Part shown: in pieces, positions 45,102-54,612 of the stretch
Layout of the letters: each line of letters opens with the position of its first letter
Numbering within the stretch: position 1 is the stretch's first letter
Origin: Labilithrix luteola
GTDB taxonomy: Bacteria > Myxococcota_A > Polyangia > Polyangiales > Polyangiaceae
NCBI RefSeq assembly: GCF_001263205.1
Contig: NZ_CP012333.1
Span: forward strand, 11,699,501 to 11,763,500
DNA: 64,000 nucleotides
Reading direction: 5' to 3'
The notes under the pieces: generated by a model
The model's input: only the letters and a program-made list of their open reading frames with translations
Told to the model about the DNA's origin: nothing
The model's database searches: none
Translations under genes and position numbers: made by a program

Positions 45102-45860
45102 ATGCCGAACACGGTTCTTTTCGATAGCGGAAATCACAAGAACGTCCTTCTCGAGGACTTCTCGACCGGGGGGCTCGCGGTCCAGGCGAACCAGCATCTC
45201 ATCGTGCATGGATCGTCGGCCATGATCCTCGACCCCGGTGGGCACAAGGTCTACTCGAAGGTGATGTCCGCCACGAAGGGCGTACTCGGGGCGGCGAAGC
45301 TCGACATCATCTTCCTCTCGCACCAAGATCCGGACATCGTCGCGGCGGTCAATGGCTGGCTGATGACCACCGACGCCATGGCGTATGTCTCCCAGCTGTG
45401 GACGCGCTTCGTCCCGCACTTCGGAGTCGATCGTCTCGTCGAAGACCGCCTGAAGGGCATTCCCGACGAAGGCATGAAGATGCCGCTCGGCGACGGGCAC
45501 GTGCTGGTGATCCCTGCGCACTTCCTCCACTCGTGCGGCAACTTCCAGGTCTACGATCCGGTCTCGAAGATCCTCTACACCGGCGACCTCGGTGCATCGC
45601 TCGAGCAGGACTACACGGAGGTCACCGACTTCGAGGCACACCGCCGCTTCATGGAGGGCTTCCACCGTCGCTACATGGCGGGGAATCGCGCGATGAAGGT
45701 CTGGGCGCGGACGGCGCGCAAGCTCGACATCGAAGTCATCTGTCCGCAGCACGGGGCGTATTTCCGGGGCAAGGAGATGGTGAAGCGCTTCATCGATTGG
45801 GCAGACGACTTCGCGTGCGGCCCTGATCTCTTGGCCGACGAATACGCAATCCCCTCTTGA
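45102..45860 (+). CDS. Oxygen-binding di-iron protein (ODP-type MBL fold)
   Basis: 252 residues from the ATG at 45102. It is an MBL-fold protein with a changed metal motif: LSHQDPDIVAAVN replaces HxHxDH, followed by PAHFLHSCGNFQVYDPVSKILYTGDLG and CPQHG. These are the marks of the ODP family, whose di-iron site binds O2 reversibly and serves chemotaxis and c-di-GMP proteins as a sensor. It lies 21 bases before the sensor-EAL gene, so the two form an oxygen- or redox-linked signalling unit. Cytoplasmic. Confidence 0.85.
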   Translation: MPNTVLFDSGNHKNVLLEDFSTGGLAVQANQHLIVHGSSAMILDPGGHKVYSKVMSATKGVLGAAKLDIIFLSHQDPDIVAAVNGWLMTTDAMAYVSQLWTRFVPHFGVDRLVEDRLKGIPDEGMKMPLGDGHVLVIPAHFLHSCGNFQVYDPVSKILYTGDLGASLEQDYTEVTDFEAHRRFMEGFHRRYMAGNRAMKVWARTARKLDIEVICPQHGAYFRGKEMVKRFIDWADDFACGPDLLADEYAIPS

Positions 45861-45881
45861 ACCCACGATTCGCAGTATCTC

Positions 45882-47933
45882 GTGAATTCACCGCAGTCCA
45901 TCGCCCGTCTGTATACCCCTGACGTGGCGCCGCTTCTCGGAGCCCTGCAGTCAGCCGTGCGGGCCGAGCTCGGCGCCATCGTCGATCAATTCAATGAATG
46001 CCAGATGCGGATCCCGCGGGCGGGGGTCTTGGTATCGTCGATGTCCGACTGGGAGCGCGGACATCTTCAAGAGATGCAAGGGAGGATGCTCCTCTTTTTG
46101 ACCGCACCGGACATCACCGCCGACAAGCACAGCGACTTCGCGTGGAGTATCGGCCGGAGGCACGCCGCGGTCGGTCTCTCCCAGCAGGATCTCGCGCTCA
46201 GCAACGAGTTCCTTCTCGACGCCGTGCGCAGCCATGTCGACACGGCGCAGTACACGCGCGCCCTCGCGATCTTCGCGCAGCGCCTCATGCGCGATCTCGC
46301 CATTCAGCTCGACGCCTACGAGGACGTGGAGCGACGGCGCCACGAGCTCCTCGGAGACATCACCCGCACGGCGTGGACGACGGGGAGCTACACGGACCTC
46401 ATCGGCCGCGTGTCCGAGCGCCTCATCCAGCACGACGAGATCGCCGCGGTCTCCTTCGGCCGCCTCGACCGACACGGAGTCTTCCGCTTCGAGTCGATGG
46501 TGGGTCGAAAGGCCGACAGCCATCTTCAGGAAGTCGAGCGGCTCGCACGCGGCCAGCTCGTCGAAATGAGCGAGGGCCCCACCGGCAGGGCGTGGCGCAG
46601 CGCGCAAGTGGAGCACTGCGTGAACGTCGCGACCGATCCGCGGATGGCACCGTGGCGTGACGCCTTGCTGCGCGAAGGGCTTCGCTCCACGGTCGCCATT
46701 CCGGTGCGCCCGCCAGGCAGCTCGCAAACGTTGATCGTCGGTCTGGGAAGCTCCAATCTCGGCGGCTTTACCTCCGCACATCAAACGCTCTTCATCGATC
46801 ACCTGAGGACGCTACTCACGGTCGCCGTCGCGCGCATCGAGCTGCGCGAGGGCCGAACGACGACGGTGCCCTACGCGGTGAGGCAGCACTGGCTCTCGCT
46901 GGTCCGCTCGGAGGGCCTCGAGATGCACTACCAGCCGATCTTGGACCTCCACGCGGGAAGGATCACGAAGGTCGAGGCGCTCGCCCGACTCCGCGATGGC
47001 GACAGGCTGCTCTCCCCGTGCGACTTCTTCCCGGCGCTCTCGCCCAACAACTTCGTCGAGCTCTACGCACGCGGGCTCGCCCAAGCGCTGCGCCAGAGAC
47101 GCACTTGGCTCGAACAAGGCATCGACCTCGGGATCTCCCTCAACCTGCCGTCGAGCGCACTTGCCAATCCCCGCTATCTCGAGATCACACAGCAAGCGCT
47201 CGCCGAGCACGCGTGCCCGCCACAAGCGCTGACCCTCGAGCTCCTGGAGTCCGAGGAGACCCGGCTCGGCGCGGACATTCTCACCGCGCTCTCGAAATTC
47301 AAGAAGCTCGGCGTGGGCCTCGCGGAGGACGATCTCGGCTCCGGCTACAGCAGCCTCGAACGCCTCCGAGAGATGCCGTTCGACATGATCAAGATCGACC
47401 GGAGCATCGTGAAACGGGCCGGGAAGGATTCGTCACAAATCCTCCGCTTCATCTACCCGCTGACCAGGCTCGGCAAGTCGCTCGGCAAGTCCGTGGTGGT
47501 CGAAGGCATCGAAGACGAGGGCATGCTCGAGGCCGTGAGGATCCTGGGAGCCGACCTCGTCCAGGGGTACGTCGTTGCCAAGCCGATGTCGGGCGCCGAG
47601 CTCCGAGACTGGCTGCCAACCTACGTGGCCCCGCCGGCCCCGAATCTCCGCTCGCCGCGAAGCGCGCCAGCGAGGCTCGCGAGGCTGCTGGTTTGGGAGG
47701 AGCGGCTCCATCTCCTTCACGACCCGACCTTCGGCGACGAGCCGCTCGGAGCGGAGGCTCCACACTACGAGCCGATGCATTGGCCGGCCCTTCCGTTCGA
47801 ATCCGTGCCCGCGGTCGTGCAAAACGAGCTCGTCCGCATGGCAGCGCACCATCGCCCCGACAGCGTCGAATACCAAAGCGCCCGCCAACACGTGGTGGAC
47901 GCCCTCCTGGAAAGCGACCTCACGATTCGCTGA
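45882..47933 (+). CDS. Globin-type sensor, GAF and EAL phosphodiesterase
   Basis: 683 residues from a GTG at 45882. Residues 1-165 are helical with DFAWSIGRRHAAVGLSQQD, like the proximal-His segment of globin-coupled sensors (His94). A GAF-like domain spans about 175-320. The EAL domain (about 333-575) keeps the catalytic set: VEALARL, the Asn in LNLPSSAL, Glu in LELLESEE, AEDDLGSGYSSL, MIKIDRSIV, VVEGIEDEGM and VQGYVVAKPM. It should hydrolyse c-di-GMP to pGpG. About 100 C-terminal residues of unknown role follow. Paired with the ODP gene, so an oxygen-linked c-di-GMP switch is likely. Haem binding is inferred. Confidence 0.82.
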   Translation: MNSPQSIARLYTPDVAPLLGALQSAVRAELGAIVDQFNECQMRIPRAGVLVSSMSDWERGHLQEMQGRMLLFLTAPDITADKHSDFAWSIGRRHAAVGLSQQDLALSNEFLLDAVRSHVDTAQYTRALAIFAQRLMRDLAIQLDAYEDVERRRHELLGDITRTAWTTGSYTDLIGRVSERLIQHDEIAAVSFGRLDRHGVFRFESMVGRKADSHLQEVERLARGQLVEMSEGPTGRAWRSAQVEHCVNVATDPRMAPWRDALLREGLRSTVAIPVRPPGSSQTLIVGLGSSNLGGFTSAHQTLFIDHLRTLLTVAVARIELREGRTTTVPYAVRQHWLSLVRSEGLEMHYQPILDLHAGRITKVEALARLRDGDRLLSPCDFFPALSPNNFVELYARGLAQALRQRRTWLEQGIDLGISLNLPSSALANPRYLEITQQALAEHACPPQALTLELLESEETRLGADILTALSKFKKLGVGLAEDDLGSGYSSLERLREMPFDMIKIDRSIVKRAGKDSSQILRFIYPLTRLGKSLGKSVVVEGIEDEGMLEAVRILGADLVQGYVVAKPMSGAELRDWLPTYVAPPAPNLRSPRSAPARLARLLVWEERLHLLHDPTFGDEPLGAEAPHYEPMHWPALPFESVPAVVQNELVRMAAHHRPDSVEYQSARQHVVDALLESDLTIR

Positions 47934-47935
47934 CG

Positions 47936-48116
47936 AGCGCGGGTCGCCCTCGGGCGCTCGGAGCTCGAACCGGACCTTGAGCGTCACCGGCGAACCGTCG
48001 AAGCGCGCCGCGGCTCCGGCCAAGCGTCGTGCGACGCACGCGCCGACCGCCGTGTCCGCGTAGGGCGCGGAGAGACGAACTCCCACGCGACCTTCGCTGA
48101 TCGTCACCTCGGCCAT
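47936..48116 (-). pseudogene. Fragment of a secreted/TonB-like domain protein
   Basis: The minus strand reads MAEVTISEGRVGVRLSAPYA and CVARRLAGAAARFDGSPVTLKVRFEL before running antisense into the EAL gene without a stop. The CVxRRLAGAAxxxFDGxPVT pattern resembles the C-terminal repeat of many myxobacterial AgmX/TonB-C-like exported proteins. A 60-residue piece with no stop of its own is most likely a relic. Confidence 0.4.
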
Positions 48117-48154
48117 GCCACGCCCTTCGGGACCGGCCCGTCTGCCATCCCATC

Positions 48155-48982
48155 CTACGTCGTGATGGCCGCCGCGGTGATCTCTTTGGCCGTCCGGAAT
48201 CTCACGTTGCGGAGCACGACCTTCCGAACCACCTCTCTCACCGATTCCGGAAGATCCTCGAGCATGACCGGATTGTGCGGAGTCGCAATCCGTTCATACG
48301 GGCCGCCGCAATAGTCCGAATCGAAGGCGAACAGCCCTCGCTCGGCTACGAGCCTCCATGTATTCGTGAGGTCCGCCGAAAGCTCTTTCGTGCAGTCCGC
48401 CGAGGTGCACGCAGGCAGTGCGAGCACGGTGTCGATGGCGGGCTCGAAGGCGTCGATGTTCTGAAGAACGGCGTCCGGAACCAATCCGCCGCCAGCCGTA
48501 CTCAGAATCCCCACGACCCCTTCGGAGTCGACGGCCAACCAGTCGTACTCCACGCCCTGAATGTCCTTCCGTGTCGGTATTCGAGAACCTAGTCCGAGGA
48601 ATTCGCTGAACGTTGAAACCCCGTCGACCTGACCACGCCATCGCGTCAGGTCGTCGGCGTCGAGCAGGAGCCTTGCCACGAGTGAGCCGTCGTCCGCCTG
48701 GATGAAGAGGAGGCGTCGTCCTAGCTGCTCGCCCACATGAAGCGTCGAGTGGGATTCGGCGAGCGACAGCGCCGGGTAAACGCGGACGCCGTCGAGCATG
48801 CCGGAAGCCGGGCCTGCGGGTTCCTCGCACAAAGCACGGTGCAACCCCTCGACGATGGTTGACCTGCGCTCGGCACCAAGCGACCGCCTGTGGCCGTCCA
48901 TCTCGAGTACCACCTGCCACCACTCGTTCTCGTCTGGCTCGAGAATGAGTTTCCCATTCGCCGCCGACAGGATGACCACCAC
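48155..48982 (-). CDS. Hypothetical protein, immunity-like features
   Basis: 275 residues from a GTG at 48982 that follows a G-run; the frame is open to 49132 but upstream is Arg-rich. No signal peptide. The central VEYDWLAVDSEGVVGILSTAGGG and LQNIDAFEPAIDTVLALP motif is seen in myxobacterial proteins that sit near polymorphic toxins, and acidic loops are plentiful, so an immunity-type role is possible but no toxin gene is adjacent. Cytoplasmic. It is divergent from the first DVDCGG/FGE-like lipoprotein gene across 123 bases. Confidence 0.6.
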   Translation of the reverse strand: MVVILSAANGKLILEPDENEWWQVVLEMDGHRRSLGAERRSTIVEGLHRALCEEPAGPASGMLDGVRVYPALSLAESHSTLHVGEQLGRRLLFIQADDGSLVARLLLDADDLTRWRGQVDGVSTFSEFLGLGSRIPTRKDIQGVEYDWLAVDSEGVVGILSTAGGGLVPDAVLQNIDAFEPAIDTVLALPACTSADCTKELSADLTNTWRLVAERGLFAFDSDYCGGPYERIATPHNPVMLEDLPESVREVVRKVVLRNVRFRTAKEITAAAITT

Positions 48983-49105
48983 GGCACTGTACCCCCCACG
49001 CCACCGGCAAGGAGCTCTATTCCACGACGCGTCCTCGCGACGTGCAGGGCGAATGTCGATTCGGCTATCGCGACCGGCGGCGGTATAGGACGATGGTCGG
49101 TCACG

Positions 49106-51091
49106 ATGGCCACCACTTCGCAGCGCTTGCATCTCATCCTGGCTCTCTTCCTTTCGACCGGCGCGTTCGTCGTCGGCTGTTCGAGTAGCGACGAGACGGC
49201 GTCAGGCAGCGGCGGCCCCCAGAGCGAACAGGTCGATGCCGGTGGTGGCGGTGCAAACGCTCCCGACGCCCCTCAGTCGCCCGAGACGACCGGCGAAGGC
49301 TGTGGAGGCCTCAACGCTCCCGCGTGCGGGAATGGTCAGAAGTGCAAGGTTGGCAAAGACTGCCAATCGCTGTCGTGCCAGGGCGGGATCTGCGCCGCTC
49401 CGAACGCCACGGACGGCATCAAGAATGGCGACGAGACCGACGTTGACTGCGGAGGCTCGAGCGGCAAGGCGTGTGCGGACAATGCGGGATGCGCCGCGCC
49501 GGCCGATTGCGTGAGCCTGGTCTGCAAGGGATCTCACTGCGCGCCCCCGTCCTCCACGGACGCGGTGAAGAACGGCGACGAGACGGACGTCGACTGCGGT
49601 GGTTCCTCGACGAATGCCAAGCGATGCGATGACCTGAAGGCGTGCAAGCTCGCGACCGACTGTACGAGCAAGGTGTGCACGGGCAACGTCTGCCAGGTGC
49701 CGACGAGCACGGACAATGTCCAAAACGGCGACGAGACGGACGTCGACTGCGGTGGTTCCTCGACGAACGCCAAGCGGTGCGACGACCTCAAAGCCTGCAA
49801 GCTCCCGGCGGACTGCGCGAGCAAGGTGTGCACGGGTGATGTCTGCCAAGTGCCGACGAGCACGGACAATGTCCAAAACGGCGACGAGACAGACGTCGAT
49901 TGCGGTGGTTCCTCGACGAACGCCAAGCGATGCGACGACCTCAAAGCCTGCAAGGTCGCGACCGACTGCACGAGCAAGGTGTGCACGGGCGACGTCTGCC
50001 AGGTGCCCACGGGTACGGACAATGTCCAGAACGGCGACGAGAGCGCCGTCGACTGCGGCGGTACGAAAACCGGAGCGAAGCGTTGCGACGCCGGAGTCAC
50101 GTGCAACGGCCACGACGATTGCGCGAGCAACGGCTGCGCCTACAACGGCGTGTGTGCGGTCGGACGGAGCTGCACGCGACGACTCGGTGGTGAAACCTGC
50201 GGAGCCGGCGAGGTTGGCGAGGCCGGGGCGGCTCACGAGAGCTGCTGCGCGACCGCCAAGGTGTCGGCGACGTCCCCCGTGCGCATCGACAAGTACCACG
50301 TGACCGCCGGCCGTATGCGCGCGTTCATCGAGCGCACGGGAGGCAACGTGAAGAGCTTCGTCGGCGGCCTCGGCACCGCATGGAACGCGGCTTGGACCCC
50401 CTACGTTCCCAGTGACGCCACCACCGCCGACGCGATGCTCGGGTCGTTCTGGTTCGGTGCTCCGAACGACGCTGACGCCACCCCCACCGCGAACCAGTGG
50501 TCGAAGCGATCGTGCGCTCCGGGATCGTTCGGCGGTCACACGTACTGGACGCCGGCGAACGGCACCGATTTTTCGAGTTTCACCGTCGACGATCTCGACC
50601 CCAAAGCGCTCAACTGCGTTGGATGGCACTTGCTCAAGGCATTCTGTGCCTTCGAGGGCGGGCGCCTCGCCACGTCAGACGAGCTCATCAAGGCGTTCAC
50701 GAACGTGAACACGACGACGTATCCCTGGAACTGGACCGATATACGCCCGTGGGCCGGTCCTGGAAATCAGGATCAGTACGGACGCCTCAATCACAAGTTC
50801 AGTTACGGATATCCGGGAGCTGCGCCACTGAATGGTTCGGGCACCGTGCGCGACATCGCGTGGTACGTCTCGCCTCCGGGGCGCTTCCCGGGAGGCCTGA
50901 ACAAGAACGGCGTCGAAGTCGCCGGCAATCTCCTCCACTGGACGAACAACGCGGAATATCAATTCCTGTGGACGATCTCGTGGGAACAACACGGCAACAC
51001 GAGCCCGTCCACGCAGGATTGGAAGAGCGCGTGGCCGGGCGAGCCGAACGGCTACTACGCCCTCGGCGGCCGATGCGCTTACGACAAGTGA
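49106..51091 (+). CDS. DVDCGG-repeat lipoprotein with C-terminal FGE-sulfatase-like domain (paralog A)
   Basis: 661 residues from the ATG at 49106; the frame is open back to 48890, but the signal peptide starts here (LILALFLSTGAFVVGC, lipobox VVGC). Residues 60-390 hold six Cys-rich repeats of about 51 residues, each with NGDETDVDCGGSS, CDDLKACK, DCTSKVCTG and VCQVP. From about 400 to 660 a formylglycine-generating-enzyme-like fold is seen (RIDKYHVTAGRMRAFI, NCVGWHLLKAFCAFEGGRLATSDELIKAF, YPWNW, GNLLHWTNN, GGRCAY). The fold's classical active-site Cys pair cannot be placed confidently, so catalysis is unproven. Paralogs follow at 51244 and 59608. Confidence 0.8.
   Translation: MATTSQRLHLILALFLSTGAFVVGCSSSDETASGSGGPQSEQVDAGGGGANAPDAPQSPETTGEGCGGLNAPACGNGQKCKVGKDCQSLSCQGGICAAPNATDGIKNGDETDVDCGGSSGKACADNAGCAAPADCVSLVCKGSHCAPPSSTDAVKNGDETDVDCGGSSTNAKRCDDLKACKLATDCTSKVCTGNVCQVPTSTDNVQNGDETDVDCGGSSTNAKRCDDLKACKLPADCASKVCTGDVCQVPTSTDNVQNGDETDVDCGGSSTNAKRCDDLKACKVATDCTSKVCTGDVCQVPTGTDNVQNGDESAVDCGGTKTGAKRCDAGVTCNGHDDCASNGCAYNGVCAVGRSCTRRLGGETCGAGEVGEAGAAHESCCATAKVSATSPVRIDKYHVTAGRMRAFIERTGGNVKSFVGGLGTAWNAAWTPYVPSDATTADAMLGSFWFGAPNDADATPTANQWSKRSCAPGSFGGHTYWTPANGTDFSSFTVDDLDPKALNCVGWHLLKAFCAFEGGRLATSDELIKAFTNVNTTTYPWNWTDIRPWAGPGNQDQYGRLNHKFSYGYPGAAPLNGSGTVRDIAWYVSPPGRFPGGLNKNGVEVAGNLLHWTNNAEYQFLWTISWEQHGNTSPSTQDWKSAWPGEPNGYYALGGRCAYDK
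49556..50014 (+). repeat. Three near-identical 153-base coding repeats
   Basis: The units start at 49556, 49709 and 49862 (153 bases, 51 codons each), and a diverged fourth starts at 50015. They begin ACGGACAATGTCCAAAACGG or a close variant and differ by a few mostly silent bases, showing recent tandem duplication inside paralog A. Confidence 0.85.
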
Positions 51092-51243
51092 GTTAGGTCT
51101 TCCACAACCAAGGAGGTGCCATGTAGGCGACGGCGAGCCGGGTCGCTGCAACACGCGACACATCGATGGTCAGCGCGCACCAAAATGGCGGCACGCTGCA
51201 TTCCGTCGCTTCGGAGGAGCCTGGCCCGGTTTACGGTGAACGG

Positions 51244-53565
51244 GTGAAGTCCTCGACGCTCGCACGGACGCTCGTTTCGCATCGCTGGTGTACGCCGACT
51301 CTGCTGCTCGGGCTGCTCGCAACCGGGTGCAGCTCGTCCGACGGACCGGCAGCAACGGCGCCCTCCGACGCCGCCGTCTCCGAAGGCGACGCCAGCCCGC
51401 CCGCCAAAGCGAACGGCGTGAAGGACGAGGGCGAGACCGACATCGATTGCGGCGGCGGCGCACCAGGTGTTGCACGATGTAGCGACGACAAGGCGTGCCT
51501 CGTCGCATCGGATTGCACGAGCGGGTACTGCAACCCTCAGAACATTTGCCGAACGCCGACGGGGAGCGACCAGGCGCGAAACGGCGACGAATCCGACGTC
51601 GACTGCGGTGGCGCCACCACGAATGCGCCGCGCTGCGGGACCGACAAGCACTGCAACGCGAAAGCGGACTGCGAGAGCGCTGTTTGCGGAGCGGACGGCC
51701 TCTGCGATGCAGCCACCAGCAGCGACACCGTTCAGAACGGTGACGAGTCGGACGTCGACTGCGGTGGCAGCACCACGAACGCCCCTCGCTGCGAGGTCGA
51801 TATGAAGTGCAAACGGGCGTCCGATTGCGCGAGCCTCGTCTGCGGCGCGGACGGGCTTTGCGATGCGCCACTCGGCACCGATTCAGTGAAGAACGGCGAC
51901 GAGTCCGACGTCGATTGCGGTGGCACGACCACCGGTGCGCCTCGATGCGGGACCGACAAGACCTGCAACTCGGAGGCAGACTGCGCGAACAAGATCTGCA
52001 CGGCAGGCAAGTGCGCGGCTCCCCTCTACACGGACACCGTCCAGAACGGCGACGAGACCGACGTCGACTGCGGCGGTGACGGTACGGTCGCCCACGCGTG
52101 TGCGACCGGGAAAACGTGCAAGGTCCACTCCGACTGCTCCTCGAACGGTTGCGATTTCGACTTCAAGTGCGCACCGCGCCCGAGCTGCACCGCGAAGGAC
52201 GGCGGAAGCACGTGCCGCAAACCGGACGGGACGATGGAGAGCTGCTGCAAAGCGATCTCCATCCCGCCTGGCAAGATCGGCACGACGACGATACCGGCGT
52301 TCACCGTCGACAAGTACGTCGCCACGGCAGGCCGCATGCGTGCATTCCTCACGCGAGTGAACGGCAACGTGCGGGGCTACATCGAGACGAACACGCCTTC
52401 GTGGTGGGATCCTCGCTGGACGCCGTGGCTGCCCATCTCCTTCAACGGCCACGTCGACAACGACTACGCCAAGCCCGTCGCCAGCACGACCGTCTCCGGT
52501 TGGAGCCCGGGCGAGTACACCGTGAGCGGCAACAACGCCGTCACGACCGTGGCGGCCCACGATCTGGTGGTCACGAACATCAACATCGCGAGCGCATGGG
52601 CGCAGGTCGCCGGCGGCGTCATCTACGACCAAGGCAGCCAGGGCTGTACGATCGGCACCGCAGGCGTGGGGCACCCGACCTACGACGTGCCCGTCACCGA
52701 CGCGGTGAACATCTACGGCGAGAATTATGCGCGTTGGATGAGCACCGCCGCCCTCGATCAGCGCCCGATCAACTGCACCAACTGGCCCGTGCTCGCGGCA
52801 CTGTGCGCATTCGACGGCGGCCAGCTCATCTCGGTCAACCAATTCAACTTCATCTACGACGACGATGGCTATAGCGCCGCGACGAGCACCACGACGCGCT
52901 CGACCTACCCCTGGGGCTCACCGCCGACGCTGACCTGCTCCGGCGCGATCGCGACGAACGGCGGCGCCTGCTGCAAGACGAACGCGCTGAACGCGGACGG
53001 CACGTGCGTGAGCGCCGGTGGAACGTGGTCGAGCGTCGCGGGCTACGATCCGATCAACAACCCCCACCCCGGCGGATACGCCACCGTGGGCGGCATCTGG
53101 ACGAAAGTAGGGACGGGCCGCGTCGGGTTCTCGACGAGTCCATGTCCCGATTGCGTCGACGATTTCGTCAACTGGCGCTTCAACTGGCAAGATCCGAACT
53201 GGAGCCCGTGGACCGCCGCCGATCCGAACGAACAGGTGCGGCGTTCGCGTGATCAATCGTATTTCATCTCGCCCCCCGGAACGTTCCCGAAGGGCGCGAG
53301 CCGCATGTTCAACGGCAACGCCGAAGATCGCGTCCAGGACATCGCCGGTCTGGTCTTCGAGGCCGCGTCCCTCGCGAAGACCGCATCGAACGGCAAGTCC
53401 ATCATGACCTTTGGCGATGCCGACGCGAGCAACGACATCGCCGTCAGCGTTCCAGCCATCGCCACCGGCGGGACGGGCTCGTGGGAAGGCCACGCCATCG
53501 GGAGCGCCGCGGGCTATCCGCTTCCGGCCAAATACGGAAAGATGGGCGTGCGCTGCGTTTACTGA
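51244..53565 (+). CDS. DVDCGG-repeat lipoprotein with C-terminal FGE-sulfatase-like domain (paralog B)
   Basis: 773 residues from a GTG at 51244; the frame is open to 51166, but the signal peptide (LLLGLLATGC) starts after this GTG. Five repeats carry NGDESDVDCGG and DCASLVCGADGLCDA. The FGE-like C-domain (about 330-773) is longer than in paralog A, with VDKYVATAGRMRAFLTRV, NCTNWPVLAALCAFDGGQLISVNQFNF, YPWGSPP and, near the end, SWEGHAIG and GKMGVRCVY. An extra loop has five Cys (CSGAIATNGGACCKTNALNA). It lies 152 bases after paralog A. Exported and lipid-anchored; function unknown. Confidence 0.8.
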   Translation: MKSSTLARTLVSHRWCTPTLLLGLLATGCSSSDGPAATAPSDAAVSEGDASPPAKANGVKDEGETDIDCGGGAPGVARCSDDKACLVASDCTSGYCNPQNICRTPTGSDQARNGDESDVDCGGATTNAPRCGTDKHCNAKADCESAVCGADGLCDAATSSDTVQNGDESDVDCGGSTTNAPRCEVDMKCKRASDCASLVCGADGLCDAPLGTDSVKNGDESDVDCGGTTTGAPRCGTDKTCNSEADCANKICTAGKCAAPLYTDTVQNGDETDVDCGGDGTVAHACATGKTCKVHSDCSSNGCDFDFKCAPRPSCTAKDGGSTCRKPDGTMESCCKAISIPPGKIGTTTIPAFTVDKYVATAGRMRAFLTRVNGNVRGYIETNTPSWWDPRWTPWLPISFNGHVDNDYAKPVASTTVSGWSPGEYTVSGNNAVTTVAAHDLVVTNINIASAWAQVAGGVIYDQGSQGCTIGTAGVGHPTYDVPVTDAVNIYGENYARWMSTAALDQRPINCTNWPVLAALCAFDGGQLISVNQFNFIYDDDGYSAATSTTTRSTYPWGSPPTLTCSGAIATNGGACCKTNALNADGTCVSAGGTWSSVAGYDPINNPHPGGYATVGGIWTKVGTGRVGFSTSPCPDCVDDFVNWRFNWQDPNWSPWTAADPNEQVRRSRDQSYFISPPGTFPKGASRMFNGNAEDRVQDIAGLVFEAASLAKTASNGKSIMTFGDADASNDIAVSVPAIATGGTGSWEGHAIGSAAGYPLPAKYGKMGVRCVY

Positions 53566-53571
53566 ATCGCA

Positions 53572-54585
53572 TCACGTCAGCGCGCCAGAACAACTCGATC
53601 CCGCCCCTGCGGTGCAACCGAAGCAGTGCGCGCCGGTCACGATGCGCCGTCGTTCGAGATCGCCGAAGTCGTCGATATCCCAAATCGTGATCATCCGCTG
53701 CGAGGGAAGGCGCGCAGGCAACTCGAGCATCTGGTTGAAGTCGCAATCGTACAGAGTCCCGTCGTAGCCCACGCTGACGAGGGAGCGGCACATGAGCCCC
53801 TCCACGTTCTGCACGTTGAAGTGGCGTACGAGCAAGGACATGTACTCGTCGTAGCGGCCGTCCCGTAACAGGGCCTGCGCGAAACGGCTAATGGGCATGT
53901 TCGTGATCGTCAGCAAGCGATGAAACGAAATGCCAAATTCGCGCGCCAGCTCCTCGTGATACTTCGCTTCCAGCTCTTGCTGCGGAGGCGGCAGGAACGG
54001 ACCGACCGGGTTGTAGACGAGATCGAGCGCCAGCCGGGATCCGGGCTGGCCGTAGCCGAGCGAGTTGAGGATGCGTAGCGCTTCGATGCTCTTGTCGAAC
54101 GCGCCTTTGCCTCGCTGCTTTTCGACGTTTGGCTTCCCGTAACAGGGCAGGCTCGCCACGATCGCGACTTCGTTCTCGGCGAGGAACTGGGGAAGGCCCT
54201 CCATGCCGTCTTCGAAGAGCACCGTGAGATTGCATCGATCGATGACCTTGCGCCCAAGGCGGCGCGCCTCGGTGACGAGCCATCGAAACGACGGACACAG
54301 CTCGGGTGCCCCGCCGGTGATGTCGACGAGCGAGACGTCCGGGCTGCGCGCGAGGAGCTCCATGGCGCGCTCGGCCACGGCGTTCGACATGATCTCGGTA
54401 CGCTTCGGGCCGGCGTCGACGTGGCAGTGGTGGCAAGCCATGTTGCACAACTTGCCCACGTTGATCTGCAGCGTCGTCACGCGGGTAGCCTCGAGCGCAT
54501 GGATTCCATACGCCGCAAGCGCCCCCTCGAAGTCTTGGGCTCCGCAAGAGCCCGATGACCAGATACCGATGCTCTTGTTCGCCAT
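53572..54585 (-). CDS. arsS: Arsenosugar-type radical SAM/Cys-rich protein ArsS
   Basis: 337 residues. The SAM-binding Fe-S motif CX3CX2C is at 47, 51 and 54 (CNMACHHC), followed by ITGGAPELCPSFRWLV and the long TIM barrel. The C-terminal Cys-rich (selenodomain-like) module ends CFGCTAGAGSSCSGAL, where other members may have selenocysteine. Family knowledge: ArsS uses SAM to attach an adenosyl group to dimethylarsenite in arsenosugar biosynthesis. The neighbouring nucleoside phosphorylase and the two rSAM-associated transferases support that pathway. It is 27 bases downstream of the hydroxylase gene, in one operon. Cytoplasmic. Confidence 0.85.
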   Translation of the reverse strand: MANKSIGIWSSGSCGAQDFEGALAAYGIHALEATRVTTLQINVGKLCNMACHHCHVDAGPKRTEIMSNAVAERAMELLARSPDVSLVDITGGAPELCPSFRWLVTEARRLGRKVIDRCNLTVLFEDGMEGLPQFLAENEVAIVASLPCYGKPNVEKQRGKGAFDKSIEALRILNSLGYGQPGSRLALDLVYNPVGPFLPPPQQELEAKYHEELAREFGISFHRLLTITNMPISRFAQALLRDGRYDEYMSLLVRHFNVQNVEGLMCRSLVSVGYDGTLYDCDFNQMLELPARLPSQRMITIWDIDDFGDLERRRIVTGAHCFGCTAGAGSSCSGALT

Positions 54586-54612
54586 GGCCCCCTCTTTCTC
54601 GCATATCGGAGG

